Shown here: positions 46,240 to 54,907 of the stretch, piece after piece
Layout of the letters: each line of letters opens with the position of its first letter
Numbering within the stretch: position 1 is the first letter of the stretch
Source of the DNA: Clostridium carboxidivorans P7
GTDB lineage: Bacteria; Bacillota; Clostridia; Clostridiales; Clostridiaceae
Direction: 5' to 3'
Assembly (NCBI RefSeq): GCF_001038625.1
Contig: NZ_CP011803.1
Location: forward strand, 1,612,001 to 1,676,000
DNA length: 64,000 bases
The notes under the pieces: model-generated
Seen by the model: the letters and a program-made list of their open reading frames with translations, nothing else
Told to the model about the DNA's origin: nothing
The model's database searches: none
Translations under genes and position numbers: made by a program

Positions 46240-46947
46240 ATGGAAAAGTATATTTTAAAAACGGAGAATCTATGTAAAAATTTTAAAGGGCAGCGAGCAG
46301 TAAATAATATTTCACTTGCTATTAAAGAAAACTCAATTTATGGTTTGTTAGGACCAAATGGTGCTGGAAAGTCTACCACATTAAAGATGATTACAGGAAT
46401 GCTTCACCAAACTTCAGGAGAAATTGTTTTTCAAGGACATCCTTGGAGCAGAAAGGATTTAAATAGTATTGGTACATTAATTGAATCACCTCCACTATAT
46501 GAAAATTTAACTGCAAGAGAAAATTTAAAAGTGAGAACTACACTTTTAGGACTTGAGGAATCCCGTATTGATGAAGTGCTCCAAACTGTTGATTTAACAA
46601 ACACAGGAAAAAAACGTGCAGGACAGTTTTCTATGGGAATGAAACAGAGGCTTGGAATTGCCATTGCACTACTTAATCATCCTAAACTTCTAATTTTAGA
46701 TGAACCTACTAATGGATTAGATCCTATAGGAATTCAAGATTTGAGAACGCTTATTCGTTCATTTCCAGAACAGGGGATAACCGTTATTTTATCCAGCCAC
46801 ATATTGTCAGAAGTAGAGCTTATTGCAGATCATATTGGAATTATAAGCAATGGTATTTTAGGATATGAAGGAAAAATTAATCCAGGTGAAGACTTAGAAA
46901 CTCTCTTTATGGAAGTAGTTAAAAAAAGTAAAAGGGAAATGAGGTAA
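46240..46947 (+). CDS. Lantibiotic-immunity type ABC transporter ATPase (LanF/CprA-like)
   Basis: ATP-binding subunit, 235 residues. Walker A GPNGAGKSTT, signature FSMGMKQRLGIA and Walker B LLILDEPTNGLDPIGIQDL are present. The length and close similarity to NisF/SpaF/CprA-type subunits indicate removal of cationic peptides from the membrane. GAGAGGA nine bases upstream picks the ATG at 46240 over one six codons earlier. It starts a five-gene run with two permease genes and a two-component system, as in the C. difficile cpr locus. No lantibiotic precursor or modification gene is nearby. Confidence 0.9.
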   Translation: MEKYILKTENLCKNFKGQRAVNNISLAIKENSIYGLLGPNGAGKSTTLKMITGMLHQTSGEIVFQGHPWSRKDLNSIGTLIESPPLYENLTARENLKVRTTLLGLEESRIDEVLQTVDLTNTGKKRAGQFSMGMKQRLGIAIALLNHPKLLILDEPTNGLDPIGIQDLRTLIRSFPEQGITVILSSHILSEVELIADHIGIISNGILGYEGKINPGEDLETLFMEVVKKSKREMR

Positions 46948-46952
46948 TTAAA

Positions 46953-47714
46953 ATGAGTTCATATTTGAAGGCAGAAAATTTAAAGTTAAAAAAGACAATG
47001 ACAAAAAAACTTGTTTTGATTTTTCCAATTATTACATTGCTTTTTGGTGTTATGTCAGGAGTTTATTATGAGTTAAATACATTTAATTGGTGGTACATGG
47101 TAATGCTGCCAGGAAATATTGCACTTCTCTGTGCACTTGTAAATCAAAAAGAAGAAAAGAAAATTAAATATAGAGCTGTTTTTTCTATGCCTATTGACTT
47201 AAAAAAAGTTTGGACTTCAAAAGTTATACTTATAGCTATTTATGTTTTATTTTGTTGTATTATTTTGCCATTAGGAGCAGCATTAGTAGGAAAATTTATT
47301 TTACCAAGAATTATTTCAGGTTTTGCTTTAAGTTCTATAGTTACTATTCCAATTGTAAATGCAATAACTGCAGCTATTGTTATTGCAATAACATCATTAT
47401 GGCAAATTCCTCTTTGCTTATTTTTAGCTAAGAAATTTGGATTTTTTGTACCAGTTATCTTAAATGTTGCAGTAGGTATAGCCCTTAACAGTATGATGGC
47501 TGTAAAATCCATTTGGTGGATATGTCCTTATAGCTGGACTAGCCGTCTTATGTGTCCTATGCTTGGAATACTTCCCAATGGGCAGATGCCAGCAGCAAAA
47601 GATTATATGCTTAATACAGGTGTAGTTCCTATAGGAATTATATTGTCTATTATGCTATTTGTTGTAATACTTATTGCTACATCACATTGGTTTAAAAATC
47701 AGGAGGTGATATAA
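46953..47714 (+). CDS. Lantibiotic-immunity ABC permease, MutE/EpiE (LanE) type
   Basis: Six-helix permease of 253 residues, beginning five bases after the ATPase stop. It opens MSSYLKAENLKLKKT, a start typical of LanE/CprB subunits that are recruited to the membrane next to the ATPase. A central pair of helices carries many small residues (IVNAITAAIVIAITS). With the next gene it forms the heteromeric membrane part of the exporter. Cationic peptide or lantibiotic resistance is inferred from family and context. Confidence 0.88.
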   Translation: MSSYLKAENLKLKKTMTKKLVLIFPIITLLFGVMSGVYYELNTFNWWYMVMLPGNIALLCALVNQKEEKKIKYRAVFSMPIDLKKVWTSKVILIAIYVLFCCIILPLGAALVGKFILPRIISGFALSSIVTIPIVNAITAAIVIAITSLWQIPLCLFLAKKFGFFVPVILNVAVGIALNSMMAVKSIWWICPYSWTSRLMCPMLGILPNGQMPAAKDYMLNTGVVPIGIILSIMLFVVILIATSHWFKNQEVI

Positions 47715-47715
47715 T

Positions 47716-48486
47716 ATGGTATCATTATTTAGAGCTTTAAGAGCTGATTTTCAAAAGTTAAAACATACCCAAATATTTTGGATTCATATTGTAATTCCTG
47801 TATTGGGTGCATTGTTTTTTCTAATGTGTTACAATTTGTTTAACAGTGTGGAAACTGTAGAAAAGCATGTGCTCTATTTTGAATGTCTTAGTATGTTGTT
47901 TCCACTACTAATTGGAATAATTTGTGGTATAGTTGTTTCACAGGAGGAACAAGCAGGTCAATTTCAAGTATTGCTAAGTACAAAATCAAGGATTACTACG
48001 TGCTTAAGTAAGCTGCTTACTTTGATTCTTATGGGAATGTTTTCACTATTTTTAGCTCTTGGTATAGTACTTTTGGGATTGAAATTGTTTTTGCATGTAT
48101 ATAGTATTCCATATTCATTATATTTTCAAGCATTTGCATGGATTACTTTTGGTAATATATTTATTTATATATTGAGTTTTTGGCTTAGCTTAAAGTTTGG
48201 CAGAGGTGCATCTATTTTTCTTGGAATTGCAGGAATGCTTATTGCTGCTCTAATGATTACAGGACTGGGAGATAGATACTGGATGTATATTCCATGGGCA
48301 TGGAGTGTAAGATTTTGTAATTTTATTGCTTTAAATTTTATGGCTGTAGCCATGCATAAAGAAATTCCTGACTTTTCATACTACTTTCGAAAAGCAGCAT
48401 TTATTACAGGTACATATACTTTTGGAATATTGATATTAGAACTTTTATGGTTTAAGTTTTGGGAAGGCCGTAAGTGTGATGAATAG
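47716..48486 (+). CDS. Lantibiotic-immunity ABC permease, MutG (LanG) type
   Basis: Second permease, 256 residues, about six helices. It starts one base after the previous stop, with AGGAGGTGAT inside the end of that gene. SLFRALRADFQKLKHTQIFW at the N-terminus and the VSQEEQAGQFQVLLST loop are typical of MutG/SpaG/CprC subunits. The coupling to the LanE-type gene implies equal production of both membrane subunits. Confidence 0.88.
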   Translation: MVSLFRALRADFQKLKHTQIFWIHIVIPVLGALFFLMCYNLFNSVETVEKHVLYFECLSMLFPLLIGIICGIVVSQEEQAGQFQVLLSTKSRITTCLSKLLTLILMGMFSLFLALGIVLLGLKLFLHVYSIPYSLYFQAFAWITFGNIFIYILSFWLSLKFGRGASIFLGIAGMLIAALMITGLGDRYWMYIPWAWSVRFCNFIALNFMAVAMHKEIPDFSYYFRKAAFITGTYTFGILILELLWFKFWEGRKCDE

Positions 48487-48513
48487 TCTTTTAGTTTGAA
48501 AGGGGTTGTCATT

Positions 48514-49173
48514 ATGGCAAAAATTTTAGTAATAGATGATGAAAAAGATATTTTAGTTCTTGTTAAAAATGTTCTTGCAAAGGATGGACATGTCATTACA
48601 ATAGTTGATGATGCAAAGAAATTGTCAGTTAATGAATACACCAAATATGATCTGATTTTATTAGATGTTATGATGCCCGATATAGATGGCTTTGAATTAT
48701 GCAAAAAAATTCGTGAATTAGTAGACTCACCAATATTATTTTTAACTGCTAGAACTATGGAAAGTGATATAATGTTTGGACTTGGAATAGGTGGTGATGA
48801 TTACATAACCAAACCATTTGGCACAGGCGAACTTCGTGCCAGGGTTAATGCCCATTTGCGAAGGGAAAATAGAGAAAAGCACAACATGATTTCTGTTTCT
48901 GGTATGAAATTTAACCTGGCAAGTAAGGAAATCATAATACAAGATAGAAAAGTTCCTATGACAAAAAGTGAATATGCTATTTGTGAATTTCTTGTACGAA
49001 ATAGAGGACAGGTATTTACAAAAGAGCAAATTTATGAAGCTGTTTACGGATATGAAAGAGAAAGTGACAGTTCAGGTATTGCAGAACATATAAAAAACAT
49101 AAGAGCAAAACTTTTAGTTTTTGAGTTATCTCCAATTGAAACAGTTTGGGGGATTGGCTATAAATGGGAATAA
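48514..49173 (+). CDS. OmpR-family response regulator (lantibiotic resistance type)
   Basis: Two-component response regulator, 219 residues. The acidic pocket IDDE, phosphorylation site Asp51 in LILLDVMMPD and the conserved Lys in YITKPFG form the receiver. A winged-helix OmpR/PhoB DNA-binding domain follows (from about residue 125, ending VWGIGYKWE). AAAGGGG lies eight bases before the ATG at 48514. It overlaps the kinase gene by ten bases. It probably activates the upstream transporter genes in response to cationic peptides, like CprR or SpaR. Confidence 0.92.
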   Translation: MAKILVIDDEKDILVLVKNVLAKDGHVITIVDDAKKLSVNEYTKYDLILLDVMMPDIDGFELCKKIRELVDSPILFLTARTMESDIMFGLGIGGDDYITKPFGTGELRARVNAHLRRENREKHNMISVSGMKFNLASKEIIIQDRKVPMTKSEYAICEFLVRNRGQVFTKEQIYEAVYGYERESDSSGIAEHIKNIRAKLLVFELSPIETVWGIGYKWE

Positions 49174-50561
49174 TTAAAAAATCACCTACTATGAGGAGGA
49201 TTTTTTTTAGATATCTATTAACTATGATTATAGCATTCATTGTTTTTTTATCAGTATATTTTGAACTTATTTTATTGCTTATAAAGTTCAATGTATTTTT
49301 GCCTGCAAATTATAGTGAAGGTTTAGCTGCAGCTTCAAAATCTCAAATTCAATCTGCACAAAGTGTTACGGAAAGTATGATTCCTAAAGGATGTAAGTTT
49401 GTTGTTTTTGATAAAAATTATAAAGTAATTAAAACAGATTTAAACTCTGAGGATTTAGAGAAAGCGAAAAAATGTGCAATGGGAGGAAGTTATGGTTACC
49501 GAGGAGGGACAAAACAGTATTATGTTATCACAAGAAAAGATGGAGTATGCGTACTACAGTATTATATTATAATGAGGTATAGTCCTGACTTTTTAAATAA
49601 TAGTTTACCTAATCCTCAAGTAATGTTTGCTTTAATATTTATTTTTTTATGTGTTACTATTATTTTTGGTGTTTCAACACTTTATGGAAAAAAAATAAAA
49701 AAGCAGCTAAATCCTTTACTTGAAGCAGTAGAAAAAATTAAAGAAAAGGATTTAGATTTTGAAGCAGGCTATTCTAAAATTAAGGAATTTAATGATGTGT
49801 TATTGTCACTTTCTGATATGAAGGAGGAATTAAAAAAGTCCTTAAGTGAAAAATGGAGTATTGAACAAGCAAAAAGAGAGCAAATTTCAGCTCTTGCTCA
49901 TGATATAAAAACTCCTCTTGCAGTTATTAAAGGAAATGCTGAACTACTAATAGATTCCCCTTTAAATGAAGATCAACAAGAATATACAAATTTTATTCAT
50001 AAAAATGCCAATCAAATTGAAAAATACATAAAATTACTTATTGAACTTTCCAAAGCGGAAAAAGGTTTTCAAATACAGTTGAAAAGAGTAGATACAAAAG
50101 AATTTATAAAGAGTATTCATAACCAATTAAATACTCTTGCATGTATAAAAAAGTTACAGGTTGAATTTAAAGATGAAGGTTTACCAAAGAAAATTAATAT
50201 TGATTACAGTTTAATGTATAGAGCAATCATTAATATTATTTCTAATGCAGTTGATTATTCAAAAGAAGATAGTAAAATATATTTTAAAGCAGAGTATCTA
50301 CAGAACAACATTTGTTTTACTATTACAGATAGTGGTAAAGGCTTTTCAGAAAAAGATATTAAATTTGCCATAACACAATTTTACACAGGTGACAAAAGCC
50401 GAAACTACTCTAAAGCCCATTATGGTATGGGATTGTATATAGCTCATTCAATTGTAAAGCAGCATGGTGGTGAACTTTATATTGGAAATTCACCTATTAC
50501 AGGAGGAGCACAAGTTGTAATTAAGGTGCCTGAGAATTTTAAGAGGACAGAGGACAATTGA
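49164..50561 (+). CDS. Sensor histidine kinase (lantibiotic resistance type)
   Basis: Membrane histidine kinase, 465 residues. Two helices (about 14-40 and 150-174) enclose an extracytoplasmic sensor loop. The H-box SALAHDIKTPLAVIK carries the phospho-His near residue 246. The ATPase domain shows NIISNAVDYS, DSGKGFS and GMGLYIAHS. The start overlaps the response regulator gene by ten bases. Its last codons and stop (KRTEDN) lie within an inverted-repeat element, so the natural C-terminus may have been altered by that element. Confidence 0.92.
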   Translation: MGIIKKSPTMRRIFFRYLLTMIIAFIVFLSVYFELILLLIKFNVFLPANYSEGLAAASKSQIQSAQSVTESMIPKGCKFVVFDKNYKVIKTDLNSEDLEKAKKCAMGGSYGYRGGTKQYYVITRKDGVCVLQYYIIMRYSPDFLNNSLPNPQVMFALIFIFLCVTIIFGVSTLYGKKIKKQLNPLLEAVEKIKEKDLDFEAGYSKIKEFNDVLLSLSDMKEELKKSLSEKWSIEQAKREQISALAHDIKTPLAVIKGNAELLIDSPLNEDQQEYTNFIHKNANQIEKYIKLLIELSKAEKGFQIQLKRVDTKEFIKSIHNQLNTLACIKKLQVEFKDEGLPKKINIDYSLMYRAIINIISNAVDYSKEDSKIYFKAEYLQNNICFTITDSGKGFSEKDIKFAITQFYTGDKSRNYSKAHYGMGLYIAHSIVKQHGGELYIGNSPITGGAQVVIKVPENFKRTEDN

Positions 50562-50656
50562 CATAGGACAGTGAAGGATGATTTTTCTACGCTACACTAC
50601 GAAAAATCTTTAATTTAAAAAAACTTACCTTCATTATCCTCTGTCAAATGTCTTCT
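50549..50656. repeat. Inverted-repeat element overlapping the kinase 3' end
   Basis: AGAGGACAATTGACA at 50549-50563 is mirrored by TGTCAAATGTCTTCT (50642-50656) with two differences. Inner segments AGGACAGTGAAGG and CCTTCATTATCCT also pair, and GATTTTTC/GAAAAATC forms a further stem. The whole folds into a hairpin of about 108 bases with GAGGACA repeated in tandem at its left end. It looks like a short mobile or dispersed repeat. Confidence 0.65.
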
Positions 50657-50715
50657 GAAAAAATTGAGTTGCAGTGTACTTATTATACAAATATTAAATC
50701 TGAGAATATATTAGT

Positions 50716-50744
50716 AAAAAACAGCTTTTGATGAGCTGTTTTTT
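50716..50744 (+). terminator. Rho-independent terminator
   Basis: AAAAAACAGCT (50716-50726) pairs with AGCTGTTTTTT (50734-50744). It ends the ABC/two-component transcript. From here to 50971 I see no supported gene, only AT-rich sequence that must carry the promoter of the corrinoid protein gene. Confidence 0.88.
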
Positions 50745-50971
50745 ATGTTGTATTTAAAACAATTAGTATAACAAAGAATAATTGAAGGAGGCATGTCTAT
50801 TAAATTTACAAATAATTATTGTCTAATTGGTATAAAAGTAAATACAATTAATTTAGGGCATTTTTAGAAAGAGGGTGCAGAATTTATACATAATCAAATA
50901 TAAAAATAAAAATGCTGGGTAAAGATGTGAATTAAATATAATTATACAAACTTTGAAAGGAAGAGAAAATT

Positions 50972-51637
50972 ATGAAAGACGAATTAATTAAAAAGTTATC
51001 AGATGCAGTTGTTGATATGGAGGAAGATGAAACTGTAGAAATTTCAAAACAGTGCGTACAAAATGATATAAATGCATATGAAGCTATAGATAAGGGATTA
51101 GCTAATGGTATGAACAGGGCAGGTGAACTTTATGAAGAAGGAGAATATTATATTCCAGAATTGTTAATGTGTTCAGATGCTATGTATGCAGGACTTGATG
51201 TATTAAAGCCTCATTTGAAGAAAGATGAAAATGAAGTTAAGGAAAAAGTGGTAATAGGAGTAGTACAAGGAGATACTCATGATATAGGAAAAAACTTAGT
51301 TAGAATAATGATGGAAACAGAAGGTTTTGAAGTAATAGATCTTGGAAGAGATATACCTCCAATAGATTTTGTTGAAAAGGCTAAGGAAGTAGGAGCATCT
51401 ATAATAGTTTTATCAACTCTTATGACTACAACTATGGATGGTATGGCTGAGGTAGTAAATATATTAAAAGAACAGGGATTAAAGGATAAAATAAAAGTTA
51501 TGATAGGCGGCGGGCCTATATCACAAAGCTATGCAGATAAAATAGGAGCTGATGGATATACTACAGATGCTTCAAAAGCTGCTAAATTTGCAAAAGATTT
51601 GGTAAGTAAAATGAAGGGTAACGGTTTGGAGGCTTAA
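50972..51637 (+). CDS. Corrinoid (cobalamin-binding) methyl carrier protein
   Basis: Carries a methyl group on cobalamin between two methyltransferases. A helical N-terminal cap (about residues 1-85, with the NGMNRAGELYEEGEYYIPEL stretch) is followed by the B12-binding Rossmann domain. The axial His motif is DTHDIGKNLV and the later stretches are LSTLMTTT and VMIGGGPIS. Length 221 matches MtaC/MtbC/MttC-like proteins. GAAAGGAAGAG precedes the ATG. The next gene begins two bases after its stop. No methylamine, methanol or betaine methyltransferase is beside it. Confidence 0.93.
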   Translation: MKDELIKKLSDAVVDMEEDETVEISKQCVQNDINAYEAIDKGLANGMNRAGELYEEGEYYIPELLMCSDAMYAGLDVLKPHLKKDENEVKEKVVIGVVQGDTHDIGKNLVRIMMETEGFEVIDLGRDIPPIDFVEKAKEVGASIIVLSTLMTTTMDGMAEVVNILKEQGLKDKIKVMIGGGPISQSYADKIGADGYTTDASKAAKFAKDLVSKMKGNGLEA

Positions 51638-51639
51638 AT

Positions 51640-52719
51640 ATGAAGGATCAAATGACTCCTATGGAGAGAGCTATAGCATTGGGTAAAGGAGAAATTGTTG
51701 ATAGATTACCTTGTAATCCCAATATAGCAAATGGAGTAGCACGTATTTATGGTTGTAAAATTTCAGAATTCAATACTAGTGGTAAAGCTATAGCTGAAGC
51801 ACAAATAGCTGCTTACAGAAAATTTGGAATGGATGGGGTTAGAGTCTTTACTGATCTTTATGTTTGGGCAGAGGCCATGGGTACCAAGATTCTATTCCCT
51901 GAAGATAACACAGCAGATCTTTTGAAACCTGCAATCAGTGATATAAAAGATATTGATAAAATAAAAGTAGCTAATCCTTATAAAGATGGAAGACTTCCAG
52001 TATTTATAGAAGCTATGAAATACTTATCAGATGCTTTAGGAAAAGAGGTTCCTTGTTCAGGAGGTATTGTAGGTCCATTTACTAATGCTTTTTTTCTTGT
52101 AGGTATTGAAAAAATGACAAAATTATTTTTTAAAAATCCAGAAGCAGTACATAAGCTTTGTGAAATTTCACTTCAAACTTGTATAGAGTATGCCAAGGTT
52201 ATAATGGATGTAGGACTTTCACCTACTATTTCAGAACCTCTGTCTTCTTCTACTATAATAAGTCCTAAACATTTTAGAACTTTTTGTCTTCCTTATTTGA
52301 GAAGGCTCTTAGAATTTATTAATTCAAAAGGTAAAACTTGTGTTTTGCATATATGTGGAAAGACAGAAAAAATATGGCCTGACATAAGAGAAATGGCATC
52401 CATAGGTGTAGGTGGCTTTAGTATGGATAATATAGTAAGCCTTTCGGATTGTAAAAAGACTATAGGAGACAAAATGAAGGTAATAGGTAACATAGACCCA
52501 TCCAATGTTATGTATGCAGGCACAAAAAATGAAGTGAGGAATGCTGTAATAAATAGCGTTATGGAAGGTTATGACAGTCCTAAAGGATATGTTATAATGT
52601 CAGGATGTAGTCTTCCTGTAGAAACACCTTTAGAAAATATACAGACTATGATGGATACTGCTAGGGAAATTGGATATCCAGTGAATAAGGAAAAGTTGGA
52701 AAGAATGATAGTAAAATAA
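51640..52719 (+). CDS. MtaA/CmuA-type corrinoid methyltransferase (URO-D family)
   Basis: Zinc methyltransferase of 359 residues in the uroporphyrinogen decarboxylase fold. It probably moves the methyl group from the corrinoid protein to a thiol or tetrahydrofolate. The zinc-ligand pattern is visible as HICGKTEKIWPDI (H-x-C), with a third Cys in SGCSLPVETP. The N-terminus MTPMERAIALGKGEIVDRLP is typical of the family. It is coupled to the corrinoid protein gene by a two-base gap. The acceptor and the methyl donor are not known. Confidence 0.9.
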   Translation: MKDQMTPMERAIALGKGEIVDRLPCNPNIANGVARIYGCKISEFNTSGKAIAEAQIAAYRKFGMDGVRVFTDLYVWAEAMGTKILFPEDNTADLLKPAISDIKDIDKIKVANPYKDGRLPVFIEAMKYLSDALGKEVPCSGGIVGPFTNAFFLVGIEKMTKLFFKNPEAVHKLCEISLQTCIEYAKVIMDVGLSPTISEPLSSSTIISPKHFRTFCLPYLRRLLEFINSKGKTCVLHICGKTEKIWPDIREMASIGVGGFSMDNIVSLSDCKKTIGDKMKVIGNIDPSNVMYAGTKNEVRNAVINSVMEGYDSPKGYVIMSGCSLPVETPLENIQTMMDTAREIGYPVNKEKLERMIVK

Positions 52720-52747
52720 GATTCAATTTTTGCAGTTTAAAAATTAT

Positions 52748-53036
52748 GTGACATAAGGGTGTAGTGGAAGTTTGGATTTTAACTTTCATTCCGTGATATA
52801 TAATAAGGGTGTCATCACGGCTAAATGTTTTAATTATTCTAAAGCTCGAAATTTTTGAAAACCTAAGAACTTTGTCAAACTCGGTTCCCTCAGACAGGAC
52901 TAAAGTTCTAAGGCTTTCAAAAATTTTGAGCTAAGAATAATACTAAAACAATTTAGCTAATGTGATGACACCCTTATCATATATCACTTCATAAAAGTTA
53001 AAATTCAAACTAGCAACTTCAAGTGTACGTACGTAA
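52748..53036. mobile_element. Foldback (MITE-like) element flanked by 11-bp direct repeats
   Basis: Two arms of about 115 bases (roughly 52766-52876 and 52898-53020) are imperfect inverted complements around a loop containing CTCGGTTCCCTCAG. Matching stretches include GATATA-TAAGGGTGTCATCAC in one arm and GTGATGACACCCTTATCATA in the other. TTAAAAATTAT occurs on both sides (52737-52747 and 53037-53047), as expected for a target-site duplication. There is no ORF. It is probably a non-autonomous element. Confidence 0.7.
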
Positions 53037-53047
53037 TTAAAAATTAT

Positions 53048-53357
53048 ATTTAATCATAACTTATAACATTTAAAACTAAGTCAGAGCCTGCTGTTGGGCT
53101 AATATATTTAATTTAAAAGTCAGTTGCTTTTTATTTTATAGAAATACCTCAAAATAGATTTATTATTTAGGTTGTTGAAAAATATAACATAAAAAATATA
53201 CAATTATTTCCAATGTAGTTAATAATCAACTAACTCACTATTTTTGCAGGCTGCGCCATAAAGTATTATTTAAAAATAGTTCAAATGTACCTATTATATA
53301 AAGTTAAAATTTTGTATGTGCCAAAGTTGAGTAAACAACAATTTTTTAGTCAGTAAT
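53048..53357. other. AT-rich intergenic stretch with no recognised feature
   Basis: I see no ORF with a ribosome site, no tRNA-like fold and no clear terminator here. The stretch separates the foldback element from the stop of the cation exporter gene. Confidence 0.5.
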
Positions 53358-54212
53358 TTATTTATATGAAGGTTCTGCATGAATTAATACATAAGATTTA
53401 GGTAGGGATACTTTTATTTCACTTTCAACAGTATCACATAAATCATGTGCTTCTATTAGTGAAAAATTTCTGTTGATTATTAAATGAATATCTATTTGTT
53501 TATTTTCTCCACACTTTCTTGTTCTAAGTCTGTGATAACCTGTAATGTCTCTATGAGAGCTTACGATTCTTACAATTTTTTCTATATCTTCATCGGAAAG
53601 TTTACTGTCAACTAAATCATTTAAAGATTTTTTTATTAAATCTATAGAAGTTTTAATAATTAAACAAGCTACTAATATAGCTGCTATAGGGTCTATTATT
53701 GAAAGTCCAGTGATTTTTACAAGTATAAGTCCAAAAAATACACCTAAAGCTGTGGCTACATCTGTCAATAGATGAAGAGCATCTGCTTCTAGAGCAATAG
53801 AATTTGTTTTTTTTGATATTTTCATAAGTACAGTAGAAATTATGAAATTAACAAAAGCAGATACAAACATCACTAGTAAACCAGGGCCAACATTTTCTAT
53901 ACTAGAGCTATAAATTACTTTTTTTAAAGCTTCATAAATAATTAAAATTGCTGCAAAAAGTATGAGAAGTGCTTCTACAAAGCCAGAAACATTTTCATAT
54001 TTACCATGTCCAAAAGGATGTTCTTCATCTTCAGCCGCAGCAGCTTTTTTTATAGAAATAAATGCTATAAAGCTTGCTAGTAAATCCATAGAAGAGTGAA
54101 TGGCTTCAGACATAACACTTATAGAACCTATGGATATAGCAGCTATAAATTTAAAAATTACAAGTGTAGAATTTGATACTATAGATAAAAGAGCTGCTTT
54201 CTCTTTATTCAT
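53358..54212 (-). CDS. Cation diffusion facilitator family transporter
   Basis: Exports divalent metal ions (Zn, Mn, Fe or Co) in exchange for protons. About six helices are followed by a cytoplasmic C-terminal domain. The metal site residues appear in helix 2, EAIHSSMDLLASF, and helix 5, ALHLLTDVATA, giving HxxxD-type ligands. DEEHPFGHGKYE lies between helices 2 and 3. Length 284 fits FieF/MamM-like members. GGAGGC lies ten bases before the ATG. Metal preference cannot be settled. Confidence 0.9.
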   Translation of the reverse strand: MNKEKAALLSIVSNSTLVIFKFIAAISIGSISVMSEAIHSSMDLLASFIAFISIKKAAAAEDEEHPFGHGKYENVSGFVEALLILFAAILIIYEALKKVIYSSSIENVGPGLLVMFVSAFVNFIISTVLMKISKKTNSIALEADALHLLTDVATALGVFFGLILVKITGLSIIDPIAAILVACLIIKTSIDLIKKSLNDLVDSKLSDEDIEKIVRIVSSHRDITGYHRLRTRKCGENKQIDIHLIINRNFSLIEAHDLCDTVESEIKVSLPKSYVLIHAEPSYK

Positions 54213-54416
54213 TTTGTATAGCCTCCTGTTTTCCTTAAGTATTGCAAGATTACTTATGTTTTATTAAATAATATATGCTCAGCAAATGAAAATGCTACAA
54301 TGAGGTAAACTTTTGATTTAAAAGTGGGGAAACATATATTACTAAATAATAAAAAGTATTTGTGGAAAATAACTTTGTATGATACAATATACATAAATTT
54401 TACAGGAGGTGATAAA

Positions 54417-54842
54417 GTGAAAGAATTTGGAAAAATGTTGGGGTGGATAAGCTTTTGGGGGTATGGAGTAGCTTTACTTAATTTTTTTATGAAATATATT
54501 AATAAAAAATACATAAATAAGCTTCCTAAGGATAAAAAAAGTTATTCTGATTTTTACAGAATGGTTATGAAATATGTTGTTAAATATCATAAAATGGCAG
54601 GAATTATAGCTTCTATAGCAGTACTAGGACATTTGTATTTAATGTATATGACAAAGGGATTATCCATACCAGGACTTACAGCATTAATAGTGATGATTGT
54701 AGTAGCTTTACTTGGTATATACGGATTTTTTATAAATAGAAATATGAGAGGACATTGGTTAAAGATACATAGAATTTTATCATTTATATTGATAGCTTTA
54801 ATTTTATTTCATATATTATTTAAAAAGTTTCTTATCATTTAA
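54417..54842 (+). CDS. Small four-helix membrane protein, possible heme b protein
   Basis: 141 residues from a GTG that follows a perfect AGGAGGTGAT site. An in-frame ATG at 54324 lies upstream of that site and is rejected. Four membrane helices are visible. His residues sit at matching positions in them: YHKMAG, LGHLYLMY, GHWLKIHR and ILFHILF. Such a pattern resembles cytochrome b561 or ferric-reductase-like heme-binding membrane proteins. The assignment is by pattern only. An extended -10 (TGATACAAT, 54380-54388) is the probable promoter. Confidence 0.75.
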   Translation: MKEFGKMLGWISFWGYGVALLNFFMKYINKKYINKLPKDKKSYSDFYRMVMKYVVKYHKMAGIIASIAVLGHLYLMYMTKGLSIPGLTALIVMIVVALLGIYGFFINRNMRGHWLKIHRILSFILIALILFHILFKKFLII

Positions 54843-54865
54843 AAATATAATTATAAAGTAAAATA

Positions 54866-54907
54866 AGTGAGTATGTAATTTAATCTACATACTCACTAAA
54901 TATTTTT
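54866..54907. terminator. Terminator between convergent genes
   Basis: AGTGAGTATGT (54866-54876) pairs perfectly with ACATACTCACT (54887-54897), followed by AAATATTTTT. It can end transcripts from both sides. Confidence 0.8.

Noticed and set aside
46240-50561. Lantibiotic biosynthesis cluster
   Set aside because: There is no LanB/C/M enzyme, precursor peptide or protease. Only the immunity-type transporter and regulators are encoded.
50793-50867. 24-codon ORF after AAGGAGGC
   Set aside because: The ribosome site is only one base from the ATG, too close to work. There is no conservation evidence and the codon use is no different from random AT-rich sequence.
50870-50971. Cobalamin riboswitch before the corrinoid protein gene
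   Set aside because: No B12 box or conserved core was found, and the leader is too short for that large RNA.
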